From contig JBFMAB010000049.1 in the NCBI GenBank assembly GCA_040755835.1, forward strand, positions 1 through 64,000: a stretch of 64,000 nt of DNA, given 5' to 3'. The translations under genes and the position numbers were made by a program. Of this stretch, positions 1 through 8,470 are shown piece after piece; positions within the stretch are counted from its first letter, which is position 1, and the number at the start of each line of letters is the position of its first letter. The stretch comes from JADLDB01 sp040755835. GTDB taxonomy: Bacteria > Myxococcota > Myxococcia > Myxococcales > Myxococcaceae. Below the pieces are notes generated by a model that was given only the letters and a program-made list of their open reading frames with translations, did not search any database and was not told where the DNA came from.

Positions 1-70
1 GCTTCGCAGCCGCCGGGACGTCACCCTTCACCGACTCCTCCTTCGACTCGACCTTCTGCTTTCTCGCCAT
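1..70 (-). CDS. Start of an unknown protein (partial, runs off the window)
   Basis: Only the first 23 codons are present, on the minus strand from an ATG at 68-70. They encode a lysine- and glutamate-rich, hydrophilic N-terminus (begins MARKQKVESKEE) with no signal peptide or membrane segment. A good ribosome binding site (AAAGGAG) lies about 6 bases upstream of the ATG, which supports a real start. The gene is divergent from the small plus-strand gene beginning near 140. The family cannot be recognised from this fragment. Confidence 0.6.
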   Translation of the reverse strand, partial: MARKQKVESKEESVKGDVPAAAK

Positions 71-139
71 GGGTGCTCCTTTGCAGAGCCACCCCGGGGC
101 GAAACACCGAAATCAGGGCACTCCCACGGCCACTGCGAC

Positions 140-345
140 ATGGTTCGTGAAGAGAAGCCCGACTGGTCCGAGGTGAGGTGGGTGAGATTGCGCCCGGGCG
201 GGCCCTTCGAGACGCTCACCACCCATCAGGTCATCCACCGGACGGCGACCGTGTGCAATTCCAGGTGACCGAGTGGACCGACGCCGACGGCGACGGCGTG
301 TGGACGTTCAAGAAGACGTTCAAGATGTCGAACATCTCGCACTGA
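140..345 (+). pseudogene. Small gene split by a frameshift, unknown function
   Basis: Two overlapping frames both look coding. The first starts at ATG 140 (MVREEKPDWSEV) and has typical G/C third positions, but it stops at 266-268. The second frame is open from 151 and ends in a TGA at 343-345; its strongly coding part begins near 240 and reads GDRVQFQVTEWTDADGDGVW. Joining the frames near 236-245 (the cgg-acggcga stretch) gives one protein of about 68 residues. This could be a real indel, a sequencing error or, less likely, programmed shifting. No strong ribosome binding site is seen before 140. If no frameshift exists, a 55-residue ORF from GTG 178 remains. No family is recognised. Confidence 0.35.
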
Positions 346-355
346 AGCGTCAACG

Positions 356-374
356 CCCGCGACATCGTCGCGGG
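356..374. terminator. Hairpin between convergent genes, possible bidirectional terminator
   Basis: A perfect 8-bp inverted repeat, CCCGCGAC-ATC-GTCGCGGG, lies 10 bases after the stop of the small plus-strand gene and 79 bases beyond the stop of the minus-strand lipoprotein gene. It has no T-tract, which is common in very GC-rich genomes. Assignment rests on position and stem quality only. Confidence 0.35.
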
Positions 375-453
375 ATGCGTCCGACAGGCCGCGCGGAAAC
401 GGTGTCTGCTGGTGGCATCGTGGCTCGCGCTGAGGGGCCGGAGGTGTCTTGCG

Positions 454-1605
454 CTACGGACACTCCTGCACGCACTGGTGATTCACGCACCGCAGCGTGC
501 TGCTCGCGCCATTCCCGCACATGCGCGGCGGCGGGCCCGGCAGCCCGGCTGGACAGTCGACGTCCGACACGCAGCTGCCCTTCGCGGTGCAGCGTCGCAG
601 GTCCGCGTCGCACTCCGGGCACGCATCCCGGCAATACAGCTCGGTCCCCGGTCCGCAGCCCGGTGACGGCCCCGGCGACCCACAGTTGAGCCCCTCACCC
701 GTCACGCAGGCGCCCTCATGAAGCACGATGGCGCCCCACGACTCCGCCTCGCACCGATTCCCGAACGTGCGCGGATCCGTCCCACGCGCTTCGAAGGCTG
801 CGCACACCGGCATGTACACCGCCGGACACGCGCCCGTCGGACACGCCTTGCACTCGGGCGGCCCCAGGCAGCCCGTGCCCGCGTTGATTGTCACCGGCGC
901 GATGCACTGGCCCGGCCCACACAACGGCGGAGAGAAGACCGGACACGCGACGCAGCACGCGCTGTCGCAGAACGATTGGCCCAATCCACAGTTCCACGAT
1001 GAAAGACATGACGGCGCGCCCGTGCACGCCGGTGGGCCACAGTCTGGATCCACCGCGTCCACCAGCCCGTCGCAGTCGTCGTCCTTCCCGTTCGTGCATC
1101 GCTCGCCCAGGCCCGGCGACACCGTCGGATCCAACGGCGCGCAGTCGCCGCCCGGTTTCCCGCTGCACCCCGCGCCCGCCACGTAGCCGTCGCCGTCCTC
1201 GTCGACGCACGTCTCGCCTTCACACACGCTGTCGACGCACGGACACGTGAAGCACGCGACGCCCAGCTGCCGGCACTTCTGGCCGGGCGGACACGGGTGC
1301 CCCGCGTTGCAGCCCTGCAGACACTCGCCCGGCTCGTTTTCCTGGCAGACGTAGCAGACTTCACCCGTCACGCACTCCGAGTCCTGCCGGCACGGCCGCG
1401 CGACGCCGCCGCCCGTCCCACCGCCCGGGCCACCACCGGAGCCGCCGCCGGAGCCGCCGCCGGAGCCGCCGCCGCTCCCGCCGCCCGAGCCCCCCGCCGT
1501 CCCCCCTCCGCCGGTACCACCGCCGAGACCGCCATCAGCCTCCACCACCGGCGCGAAACACCCCACCGACAGCACCAGCACGCTGAGCGCGACGAGCGAA
1601 CGCAT
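454..1605 (-). CDS. Cys-rich lipoprotein with MopE-like and Kazal-like motifs
   Basis: The product has 383 residues. The N-terminus (MRSLVALSVLVLSVGC) is a lipoprotein signal ending in a Cys, followed by an acidic patch and a Gly/Ser/Thr spacer of GGGS/GGGT repeats. The rest is cysteine-rich. One segment reads CTNGKDDDCDGLVD, the Asp-rich pattern of Cu-binding MopE-like repeats found in many myxobacterial surface proteins. The C-terminal third contains a Kazal-like pattern (YMPVCA, TFGNRCEAES, HEGAC), which in other proteins inhibits serine proteases. A likely role is a surface-exposed adhesive or inhibitory lipoprotein; this is inference. An alternative start at 1623 sits directly against a GAGGA motif, so the exact start is uncertain. 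The Gly spacer DNA is a short imperfect repeat around 1430-1510. Confidence 0.8.
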   Translation of the reverse strand: MRSLVALSVLVLSVGCFAPVVEADGGLGGGTGGGGTAGGSGGGSGGGSGGGSGGGSGGGPGGGTGGGVARPCRQDSECVTGEVCYVCQENEPGECLQGCNAGHPCPPGQKCRQLGVACFTCPCVDSVCEGETCVDEDGDGYVAGAGCSGKPGGDCAPLDPTVSPGLGERCTNGKDDDCDGLVDAVDPDCGPPACTGAPSCLSSWNCGLGQSFCDSACCVACPVFSPPLCGPGQCIAPVTINAGTGCLGPPECKACPTGACPAVYMPVCAAFEARGTDPRTFGNRCEAESWGAIVLHEGACVTGEGLNCGSPGPSPGCGPGTELYCRDACPECDADLRRCTAKGSCVSDVDCPAGLPGPPPRMCGNGASSTLRCVNHQCVQECP

Positions 1606-1725
1606 GGCCCCGGCCAACTGCATTCCTCGTTCCCGCGCGCGCACGTGTGGTTGCCAGTGTTTGAGCGCCAGTTCCCCTCGGAATTCTGACGGTGAGCGAC
1701 TTCTCCGAAGGCCGCCGCTACATTC

Positions 1726-2316
1726 GTGCGCGTCGTGATGCTCCGCGTCGCCCAGCTCATCCCCGACACCGAGGCGGAGGGCCCCGGCCGCCGCGCCGCG
1801 CTCTGGGTGCAGGGCTGCTCGCTGCGCTGCCCCGGCTGCTGCAACCCGGAGATGTTCGCCCCCGACAAAGGCGGCGAGGTCCTCGACACCGGCGAAGTCG
1901 CCCGCCGCATCCTCGTCACGCCCGACCTCGAAGGCCTGTCCGTCCTCGGCGGCGAGCCCTTCGAGCAGCCGCGCGCCGTCGCGGAGGTGTGCCGCGCCGT
2001 CCGCGCCGCCGGCCTCGGCGTCATGGTGTACTCGGGCTACACGCTCGAGGAGCTCCGCGCGCAGCGCTCGCCCGACGTCGACGCGCTCCTCGCCGAAGTC
2101 GACCTCCTCGTCGACGGCCGCTTCGAGCAACACAACCCCGAGCGCCGCCGCCGCTGGCTCGGCTCCGCCAACCAGCGCCTCCACTTCCTCACCAGCCGCT
2201 ACCGCGAAGACGATCCACGCTTCGCCGCGCCCAACACCGTCGAGCTCCGCTTCGTGAACGGCCAGCTCACCATCAACGGCTGGCCCGCCGCCGCCGACGC
2301 GATCCGCCGCCGATGA
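1726..2316 (+). CDS. 4Fe-4S radical SAM activase-like protein (NrdG/PflA-like)
   Basis: The product has 196 residues from GTG 1726 or 192 from ATG 1738; neither start has a clear ribosome binding site. Residues 31-38 (from GTG) contain CSLRCPGC, the CxxxCxxC cluster motif of radical SAM enzymes, inside a WVQGC context typical of NrdG-like single-domain activases. A later GGEPFEQP matches the SAM-contacting GGEP motif. Members of this group install glycyl radicals or act as stand-alone 4Fe-4S radical proteins. No ribonucleotide reductase (NrdD) gene is adjacent. Instead the stop overlaps the start of the next gene (ATGA), which implies translational coupling with a protein of unknown family. 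The substrate is unknown. Confidence 0.8.
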   Translation: MRVVMLRVAQLIPDTEAEGPGRRAALWVQGCSLRCPGCCNPEMFAPDKGGEVLDTGEVARRILVTPDLEGLSVLGGEPFEQPRAVAEVCRAVRAAGLGVMVYSGYTLEELRAQRSPDVDALLAEVDLLVDGRFEQHNPERRRRWLGSANQRLHFLTSRYREDDPRFAAPNTVELRFVNGQLTINGWPAAADAIRRR

Positions 2317-3323
2317 CGGCCCACGTCACCCGCGCAGAAGCCAACCTCCTCACGCTCGCCCGCGTCGCGGTGGGCGCGTACCCCGCGCAGGACGCGCTGC
2401 GGCTCCTCCTCGGCACCGCGCAGGCGCCCGCCAAGCTGGGCCCCACCGCGCGCGGCGTCCTCGAAGGGACCCTCGCCCGCGGCACCGTCGCCGCCCTCGC
2501 GCGCCGGGGCGGGTGGCGCCGTGAAGGCGGCCAGCGCCTGTGGGGCCGCTACGGCGCGCCGCCGCTGCACTTCTCCGCCAACCTCGTGCGCCTCTTCCGG
2601 TGGATGCTCGCGAACCCGCTCGCGGCCGCCGACCTGCCGCCGCTCGCGCTGGAAGGCGAGCTGACCATCGCCGAGCAGGCCGTCGTGGTGACGCTTTTCG
2701 AGCAGCTGCGCACCACCGGCTGCGAGGCCGCCCTCGCGCTCCAACCCGCGGTGCGCCGCGCGCCGCTGGTGGTGCTCGCGCACGTGGCCGACCTCGCTCG
2801 CGCCGCGCCGCTCGACGAGGTGCCCCCCTTCGATGCCGCCGCGTCCGCCGTGGTGGTGGAAGGCCTGCGCGACGCCTTCGCCCGCGCGTGGGTCGCCGGC
2901 GAGCGCCTCAAGCGCGACCAGGAGCGGCCCGCCACACTGTCCGCCATCGGCCGCGCGCAGGCCGCCGTACTGGACGCTTTCTTCCAGGCCATCGACGCCG
3001 TCGGCCAACGGCAACTCGCCAGCTTTCTCGTCGACGCCGGCGCGCAGTGGCTCGCTTCGCCCCGCACCGCCGACATGTACACCCGCGGCCTCGCCTCCGA
3101 CGCGCCGCTGCGGGAACGCACCGAGGCCCGCCGCCAGGCCGCCGCCTTCCTGCGCGCGCTCGCCCGTCTCCATGCGTGGGACCGCGAGCACCGCGCCGTC
3201 CGCTTTATCGACGACGGCTACGAGCTCGCCCAGCGCCTGGTGAAGGACTGGGAGCGCCTGGGCGAAGTGGGCTTCGCCGCCGCCGCCCGCCTCGTCGCCG
3301 ACCTCGACGCGCTCCCCACCTGA
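2313..3323 (+). CDS. Unknown helical protein coupled to the radical SAM gene
   Basis: The product has 336 residues, starting at ATG 2313, which overlaps the stop of the radical SAM gene by 4 bases. It is rich in Ala, Leu and Arg and looks almost wholly alpha-helical, with no signal peptide, membrane segment or recognisable catalytic motif. Distinct stretches include YTRGLASDAPLRERTEA and a C-terminus containing VRFIDDGYELAQRLVKDWER. The tight overlap suggests it works with the radical SAM protein, as partner, substrate or regulator. Association with the FtsH/MoxR genes further downstream is a hypothesis from gene content only. I do not recognise the family. Confidence 0.7.
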   Translation: MTAHVTRAEANLLTLARVAVGAYPAQDALRLLLGTAQAPAKLGPTARGVLEGTLARGTVAALARRGGWRREGGQRLWGRYGAPPLHFSANLVRLFRWMLANPLAAADLPPLALEGELTIAEQAVVVTLFEQLRTTGCEAALALQPAVRRAPLVVLAHVADLARAAPLDEVPPFDAAASAVVVEGLRDAFARAWVAGERLKRDQERPATLSAIGRAQAAVLDAFFQAIDAVGQRQLASFLVDAGAQWLASPRTADMYTRGLASDAPLRERTEARRQAAAFLRALARLHAWDREHRAVRFIDDGYELAQRLVKDWERLGEVGFAAAARLVADLDALPT

Positions 3324-3438
3324 GCGTGTGGTTGTCCGACATCGGCGCTTGATGTGGGGCGTTTTCTCCGTGGCAAGACGGCCAGCCACCGGGTCTACAG
3401 TCGAGGCTCTGTTGCATCGCCGAGCCAGGGGAGGCTCG

Positions 3439-6400
3439 ATGGCGTTTCTTTCGGGGGATTCGCTCTTCATGCACCGACACCACGCGCTGACCAGGCTCCT
3501 TCTGCCGTTGGTCCTCATGGTCGTGCTGGGCTGCTCGTCCGGCAGCGGCACCAACCCGCCCGTCACGCAGGCCAACCACACCTGGTTCCCGCTCACCGCC
3601 GGGACGAATCACGAGTACGGCCGCGCCAGCAGCACCGGCACCATCGAGTGCGCGTCGTGCCACCCACCGTCGGCCGACAGCTTCAAGGAGTTCACCTGCA
3701 CCGCGTGCCACGAGCACGACCAGAGCTTCACCGATCGGCTGCACCTCACGCTCGCCTCGTACGAGTACACGCCGAAGGCCTGCTACTCGTGCCACCCCGA
3801 CGGCGCGACGCGCCCCTTCGGCCACGCGGGCATCGTCGACCGCTGCGCCGAGTGTCACGCCGCCGGCGGGCCGTTCGCCGCGCTGCCTTTGCCGCCGCCG
3901 GCCGTGCACCGTGACATCGGCACGTCCGACTGCGGCGCCTGCCACACCTCCACCACCGACTGGGCCGAGGTGTCGGGCGCGCCCAACGACAAGTTCGATC
4001 CGCTCCGCAGCGTGCGGGTGAACGCGCTCAGCCCCGTATGGAGCGGACCCGTCATCGACAGCGTGGCGGTCGATCCGCAGACCATCGACATGACGATGAA
4101 CCACTCGGCGACGTCGGTGGACCCGGCCGCCATGTCCGCCTGTACGAACTGCCACGCGCAGGCCGACCAGGGGCAGTACTACCCGGGTGTCTTCCACTGG
4201 ACGCTGCTCGACCGGGGGCTGCCGCAGCCGTCGGCGTGCACCGAGTGCCACCGCAACGCGACGCCGCGCGGCTTCGTCGGCCCCGTCGACTCGACGCGCA
4301 CGCCCGCCGCGGGCCCGATGCGCCACGACGCCGTCGCGTGGGCCAACGGCGCGCCCACGGCGACGAAAATCGTCACCCAGGAATGCGTGGTGTGCCACCA
4401 GCCGCCGGACGACCCGGCCGAGCCGCAGTGGTTCTTCGACTCGGTGATGACCGACGGCGGCACACCGCACTTCCACGCGTCGCTCACCGCCGCGGGCCAG
4501 CCGCAGCCCGGCTCGTGCATCGACTGCCACGCCAACACGCGGCCGCGCGGCGCGGTGACGAGCGCGTCCATCACCTTCGACCACTCCACCGAGCTGGGCG
4601 ACTGCGCGGGCTGCCACCTGTCCTTCACTGCGTGGTCCGGCGGCGTGTACCACCGGCCCACCTCGCCGGTGCCGTCCACCTGCCTGCCGTGCCACGAGGC
4701 CGAGCGCCCCACGTCCACCATGGGCTGGACGGGCAACTTCACCGCGAGCCCGTTCGACTACGGCACCAACGCCGACGGCGTCCCCCACGGCGCGGGCCGG
4801 GACTGCGCCGACTGCCACCGGGGCAGCACGCAGACGTGGCGGGGCGGCCGCTTCGGGCACCCAGCCGCCGCACTCGCCGCCACCCGCTGCATCGACTGCC
4901 ACACCACGCAGCGCCCCGACGTGCTCGTCCCACCGGCCGACGCCGGCTTCGACCACGCCGCGAACGGCGCCGGGGACTGCGGCGCGTGCCACGAGGCGAC
5001 GGTGACGCGCGGCAGCTTCGTGAACCTGTACCCAATCCCCGGCGGGGACTGGCGCGGTGGCCAGTCCTACCCCGGCGCGGCGCTCGTCTCGGTGCCGAGC
5101 CAGTCCATGCAGGTGCAGTCCACCCGCCTGCATCGCGACGGCGGCACCGTCGTGGGCATGACCACCACCTTCGTCAACCTGCCCAACGCGTTCCGCCACA
5201 CCTCGACGGCCATTCCGTCGCAGGTCTTCCCCGGCCCGGCCGCCAACCCGGATCTGAACAGCTGCTGGCACTGCCACACCTCGACGGGCACCACCGTCAC
5301 CGCGTACTCGAACGGGGTCTTCCACGCGGCGCTCGACACCTACCGCGCCACGCCCACCTCGGCCGTGACGCCGCTGCCCCAGCCGACGTCGTGCAGCGAC
5401 TGCCACGCCGGCATGCGGCCGCCCGACATCGTCTCCAAGACGGACGCCGGCACCTGGCTGCTGCCGATGGATCACGCGGCCACCTTCACCGGCGGCTCGG
5501 TGTCGGGAGTGACGGGCATGGACTGCGGCAGCTGCCACAACCGGCCGGGCCTCGGGCCCACGCGCTGGAGCGACGGCCGCTTCCACCCCGCCGTGCCCGC
5601 GGGCGCGACGCCGACGGACTGCGTCAGCTGCCACTGGCCACTCAGCACGACCGCGCAGGCCGACGTCACCACGTCGGGCAACGCCATGCGCCACCGCTCG
5701 ACGCAGGTGAAGACGCAGGCGTGCGAGACGTGCCACGCCACCGCGCTCACCCGCAGCACCGTGACGCCCACCGCCACCACGCTGTGGCGCACCGGCACGC
5801 TGCACCCGAACAGCTCGCCGCAGCCGACGAGCTGCAGCGAGTGCCACGCCGGCTCGGTGCCCGCCACGGCTACCCAGAGCACCGTCGTGTACGCGATGCC
5901 CATGGGCGGCACGACGAGCAACGCCGCCCAGTGGATGAACCACGCCGACCCCACCGTCACCTCGCGAGACTGCGCCACCTGCCACCAGGCCGACGCGAAG
6001 ACGATGGGCTCCGCCTGGAGCAAGAGCACGCCCTACCACGCGAGGGTGACCAACCCGTCCGGCTGCGCGAAGTGCCACGGCACCAGCAACGGCCGCGGCG
6101 TCATCATCGGCACCAACAACAACCTGCCGGCCGGCCTCATCGACTCTGCCACCACGACGACGTCGAGTGCCGCAGCGGCGGGCACGAAGGATCAGATCAG
6201 CCACGCCGACAGCAACGTCACGCGCTTCGACTGCAACTTCTGCCACACGCAGGTGGGCCCATCGACGGTGCCGGGTGTGCAGGGCCGCGAGTGGGCGCAG
6301 GCGTCCTTCCACCGCAACTTCACCGCCGCCAACCCCGCCGTCTATGACGGCACCACGGGCCGCTGCAGCAACTGCCACATGAACGTGAAGCCGGGGAGCT

Positions 6401-7053
6401 CGTTCACCGCGTATGACCACTCGGGCTTCACCGCCACGCCAGGCACGCAGGACTGCGGGAGCTGCCACTCGTGGCCCGGCACCAGCCCCACCACGCCCAA
6501 CTGGCTCGGCGCCGAAGGCCGGCCGCACGCGGCGACGGGCCCGACCGCGACCAGCACGCTGGACTGCAACTCGTGCCACGGCCAGAACGGGAGCGCGATG
6601 AACAGGCTTTCGACGCCTCCGGCGAACCACTTCGGCGGCATCAACAACGGCAACACCTGCACGTCGTGCCACGTCAACTTCGCCGGCTTCAAGGGCACCG
6701 TCACCAACCTGAAGTACGCCCACACCAACGCCACGGCGAACGCGGGCAACGGCTGCGGGAACTGCCACGTCTTCCTGAACCAGCTCTACACCACGCTCAC
6801 CACTACGCCGTCGTTGACGCTCCCGGTGAGCGCCGGCTCGCACCAGTTCAGCCAGACCCAGAGCGTCACGGGCACCTTCGACAACCGGAGCTTCACGAAG
6901 AGCCACACGGACACGAAGATGACCCGCTGCGGCGCCTGCCACCAGTACGCGAACACCACCGCGACGACGAACATCTGGGCTTTCAAGCACCGGCCGACCA
7001 ACCCGGGCATCAGCAACTCGAAGAGCACCAGCGGCTGCAACAACTGCCACTGA
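3439..7053 (+). CDS. Giant multiheme c-type cytochrome lipoprotein with 30 CxxCH motifs
   Basis: The product has 1204 residues from ATG 3439, which has a strong site (AGGGGAGG, 4 bases away). A second candidate, ATG 3469, gives a cleaner lipoprotein signal, MHRHHALTRLLLPLVLMVVLGC, with the lipobox VLGC. I counted 30 CxxCH haem c attachment motifs from near 3652 to the end; the last, CNNCH, is immediately followed by the stop. Motifs recur about every 35-45 residues, with many single His residues between them as possible distal ligands and repeated phrases such as SCxDCHA and RPR/RPP. This architecture belongs to extracellular or outer-membrane electron-transfer cytochromes of the GSU/OmcX kind. 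It would be exported, lipidated and loaded with haem c. No cytochrome maturation or porin gene is adjacent. Confidence 0.93.
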   Translation: MAFLSGDSLFMHRHHALTRLLLPLVLMVVLGCSSGSGTNPPVTQANHTWFPLTAGTNHEYGRASSTGTIECASCHPPSADSFKEFTCTACHEHDQSFTDRLHLTLASYEYTPKACYSCHPDGATRPFGHAGIVDRCAECHAAGGPFAALPLPPPAVHRDIGTSDCGACHTSTTDWAEVSGAPNDKFDPLRSVRVNALSPVWSGPVIDSVAVDPQTIDMTMNHSATSVDPAAMSACTNCHAQADQGQYYPGVFHWTLLDRGLPQPSACTECHRNATPRGFVGPVDSTRTPAAGPMRHDAVAWANGAPTATKIVTQECVVCHQPPDDPAEPQWFFDSVMTDGGTPHFHASLTAAGQPQPGSCIDCHANTRPRGAVTSASITFDHSTELGDCAGCHLSFTAWSGGVYHRPTSPVPSTCLPCHEAERPTSTMGWTGNFTASPFDYGTNADGVPHGAGRDCADCHRGSTQTWRGGRFGHPAAALAATRCIDCHTTQRPDVLVPPADAGFDHAANGAGDCGACHEATVTRGSFVNLYPIPGGDWRGGQSYPGAALVSVPSQSMQVQSTRLHRDGGTVVGMTTTFVNLPNAFRHTSTAIPSQVFPGPAANPDLNSCWHCHTSTGTTVTAYSNGVFHAALDTYRATPTSAVTPLPQPTSCSDCHAGMRPPDIVSKTDAGTWLLPMDHAATFTGGSVSGVTGMDCGSCHNRPGLGPTRWSDGRFHPAVPAGATPTDCVSCHWPLSTTAQADVTTSGNAMRHRSTQVKTQACETCHATALTRSTVTPTATTLWRTGTLHPNSSPQPTSCSECHAGSVPATATQSTVVYAMPMGGTTSNAAQWMNHADPTVTSRDCATCHQADAKTMGSAWSKSTPYHARVTNPSGCAKCHGTSNGRGVIIGTNNNLPAGLIDSATTTTSSAAAAGTKDQISHADSNVTRFDCNFCHTQVGPSTVPGVQGREWAQASFHRNFTAANPAVYDGTTGRCSNCHMNVKPGSSFTAYDHSGFTATPGTQDCGSCHSWPGTSPTTPNWLGAEGRPHAATGPTATSTLDCNSCHGQNGSAMNRLSTPPANHFGGINNGNTCTSCHVNFAGFKGTVTNLKYAHTNATANAGNGCGNCHVFLNQLYTTLTTTPSLTLPVSAGSHQFSQTQSVTGTFDNRSFTKSHTDTKMTRCGACHQYANTTATTNIWAFKHRPTNPGISNSKSTSGCNNCH

Positions 7054-7062
7054 CAGCGCACC

Positions 7063-7944
7063 TCAGCGGGTCGGCCTGGCCGCGCCGAGGATCGCCCCGA
7101 CCGCGGGGTGGCTCAGCTGCTGCTCGAGGGTGACGGCGAAGTACGACTCCTTCACCGCCAGGCGGCCGAGCAGCTCGAGGCCGTACAGCGCGCGCAGCTC
7201 GGAGGCCACCAGCTCGGTCGCGGGCACCACCCCGTGACCGGCCGCGCCCAGCGTCTTGAGGAGCGCCGAGTCGTCCACCTCCGCCACCACCGTCGGGCGC
7301 ACGCCCAGCCGGCCCAGCTCGGCGTCGAGCGCGCGACGCTGCGCGGCGCCCGCGTGTGGCAGCAACAGGGGCGCGCCGTCCAGCGACTTCGGGAACCGGG
7401 CGCGCAGCTCGCGCCGCAGCTCGGCCGTCGCGAACAGCGCCAGGCGCGCGCTGCCGACCGGGTGCGGGTACGCGCGTACGGGCTCCTTTGGCGGCGGCTC
7501 GTCCGTCAGCACCATGTCCACCCGGTGCGCGGCGAGCTCGCCCAGCAGCTGCTCTGCCGTGCCGTGGCGTAGCACCAGGCGGTAGCGCGCCTCGAGCGCC
7601 GGCTCGAGGAACCTCCGGGCCACCAGCCGCGGCAGCGAGGCCACCACGCCCAACTTGAGCGGCGCGCGAACGGGTTCGCCCTGGCCGCGAGCGACCGCCA
7701 GCACCGACTGCCCGAGCGCGAACAGCTCGTCGGCCACCGCCGCCACGCGCTCGCCCACCTCCGTCAGCTCCAGCTTCCGGCCGCGCTTCTCCAGCAGCCG
7801 CACGCCCAGCCGGTCTTCGATCGCCTTGAGCTGCGCCCACACCGTCGACGGGGACACGTGCAGCGCGCGCCCCGCGGCCGCCAGCCCGCCGCGCCGCGCC
7901 ACCAGCCAGAAGCACTGCAGGTGGTGGTAGTTGAGCCACTCCAT
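7063..7944 (-). CDS. LysR-family regulator, NhaR-like
   Basis: The product has 293 residues. The N-terminus (MEWLNYHHLQCFWLVARRGG) matches the start of NhaR-type LysR regulators, followed by a winged helix-turn-helix (residues about 4-62, with ALHVSPSTVWAQLKAIE) and a periplasmic-binding-like effector domain. NhaR proteins respond to sodium and control Na+/H+ antiporter or related genes, but no antiporter is nearby. The gene is convergent with the cytochrome gene (9 bases between stops) and divergent from the TerB-like gene. The palindrome at 7945-7963 starts at the base next to its start codon, which suggests autoregulation and possible control of the divergent operon. Confidence 0.9.
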   Translation of the reverse strand: MEWLNYHHLQCFWLVARRGGLAAAGRALHVSPSTVWAQLKAIEDRLGVRLLEKRGRKLELTEVGERVAAVADELFALGQSVLAVARGQGEPVRAPLKLGVVASLPRLVARRFLEPALEARYRLVLRHGTAEQLLGELAAHRVDMVLTDEPPPKEPVRAYPHPVGSARLALFATAELRRELRARFPKSLDGAPLLLPHAGAAQRRALDAELGRLGVRPTVVAEVDDSALLKTLGAAGHGVVPATELVASELRALYGLELLGRLAVKESYFAVTLEQQLSHPAVGAILGAARPTR

Positions 7945-7963
7945 ATTTCTATTTTACAGAAAT
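7945..7963. promoter_or_regulatory. Palindrome ATTTCT-N7-AGAAAT, candidate LysR operator
   Basis: A perfect 6-7-6 inverted repeat (ATTTCTATTTTACAGAAAT) lies in a short AT-rich island between the divergent LysR gene and the TerB-like gene. It fits the dyad form of LysR sites (T-N11-A type). It abuts the LysR start codon and covers its ribosome binding region, so binding would repress the regulator gene. The TerB-like start at 7985 is 21 bases away. Confidence 0.5.
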
Positions 7964-7984
7964 GTCGGCTCAGAAACTTCGATA

Positions 7985-8467
7985 ATGAAACAAAAAAGCC
8001 CGGCCGACAAACATCTCCCCATGGACATGGACACCGAGCTGGCGACGCGGGACCTCGCGACCCTGGGCTTCCGGGGGCAGGACGTCTACCTGGCGGAGCT
8101 CATCCCCGCCGTGGAGATGGCGTGGGCGGACGGGGAAATTCAACCCAACGAGCGGGCGATGCTCGAGGCCTACTGCGAGGCGCTGACCGAGAAGCTGAAC
8201 GAGGAGGCAGGCGCCAACGTCTTCACCCTGCGCCGCGCGCTGGCGCTGCTCGAGCTGCTGCTGCGCCGGCGCCTGCACCCGGCCGAGCGGTATCGCGCGT
8301 TGCGCGCGCTGGCGACGCTGGCGGGCGGCGGCCCGGCGGGGCAGCGGCGGCGCAAGCGGATGCTGGAGTGGGCCGAAGCCGTGGCCGCGGTCGCGGGCCG
8401 CCCGGTGTGGGACAGCCGCGAGCTCTTCTGGCTGCAGGCGATGCGGCGGACGTTCGGGGAGACGTAA
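7985..8467 (+). CDS. TerB-like protein
   Basis: The product has 160 residues from ATG 7985, without a clear ribosome binding site; ATG 8021 is an alternative. The central part (residues about 30-60, AELIPAVEMAWADGEIQPNE) matches the acidic metal-binding helix pattern of TerB/TerB-like domains, followed by more helices and an Arg-rich stretch. TerB proteins are cytoplasmic and occur in stress-response and phage-defence contexts. The next gene, a sigma factor, starts 3 bases after the stop, so the two are probably co-transcribed. The divergent LysR regulator may control them. Confidence 0.7.
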   Translation: MKQKSPADKHLPMDMDTELATRDLATLGFRGQDVYLAELIPAVEMAWADGEIQPNERAMLEAYCEALTEKLNEEAGANVFTLRRALALLELLLRRRLHPAERYRALRALATLAGGGPAGQRRRKRMLEWAEAVAAVAGRPVWDSRELFWLQAMRRTFGET

Positions 8468-8470
8468 GAC

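Noticed and set aside
1430..1510. GC-rich trinucleotide repeat as a minisatellite
   Set aside because: It is the DNA of the Gly/Ser/Thr spacer in the lipoprotein and is explained by the protein; repeat units are imperfect.
3205..7050. A 1,281-codon open frame on the minus strand across the cytochrome gene
   Set aside because: It is the mirror of the CxxCH repeats and very Arg/Ala/Gly/Val-rich. It has no plausible domain; the plus-strand reading with 30 haem motifs is clearly the gene.
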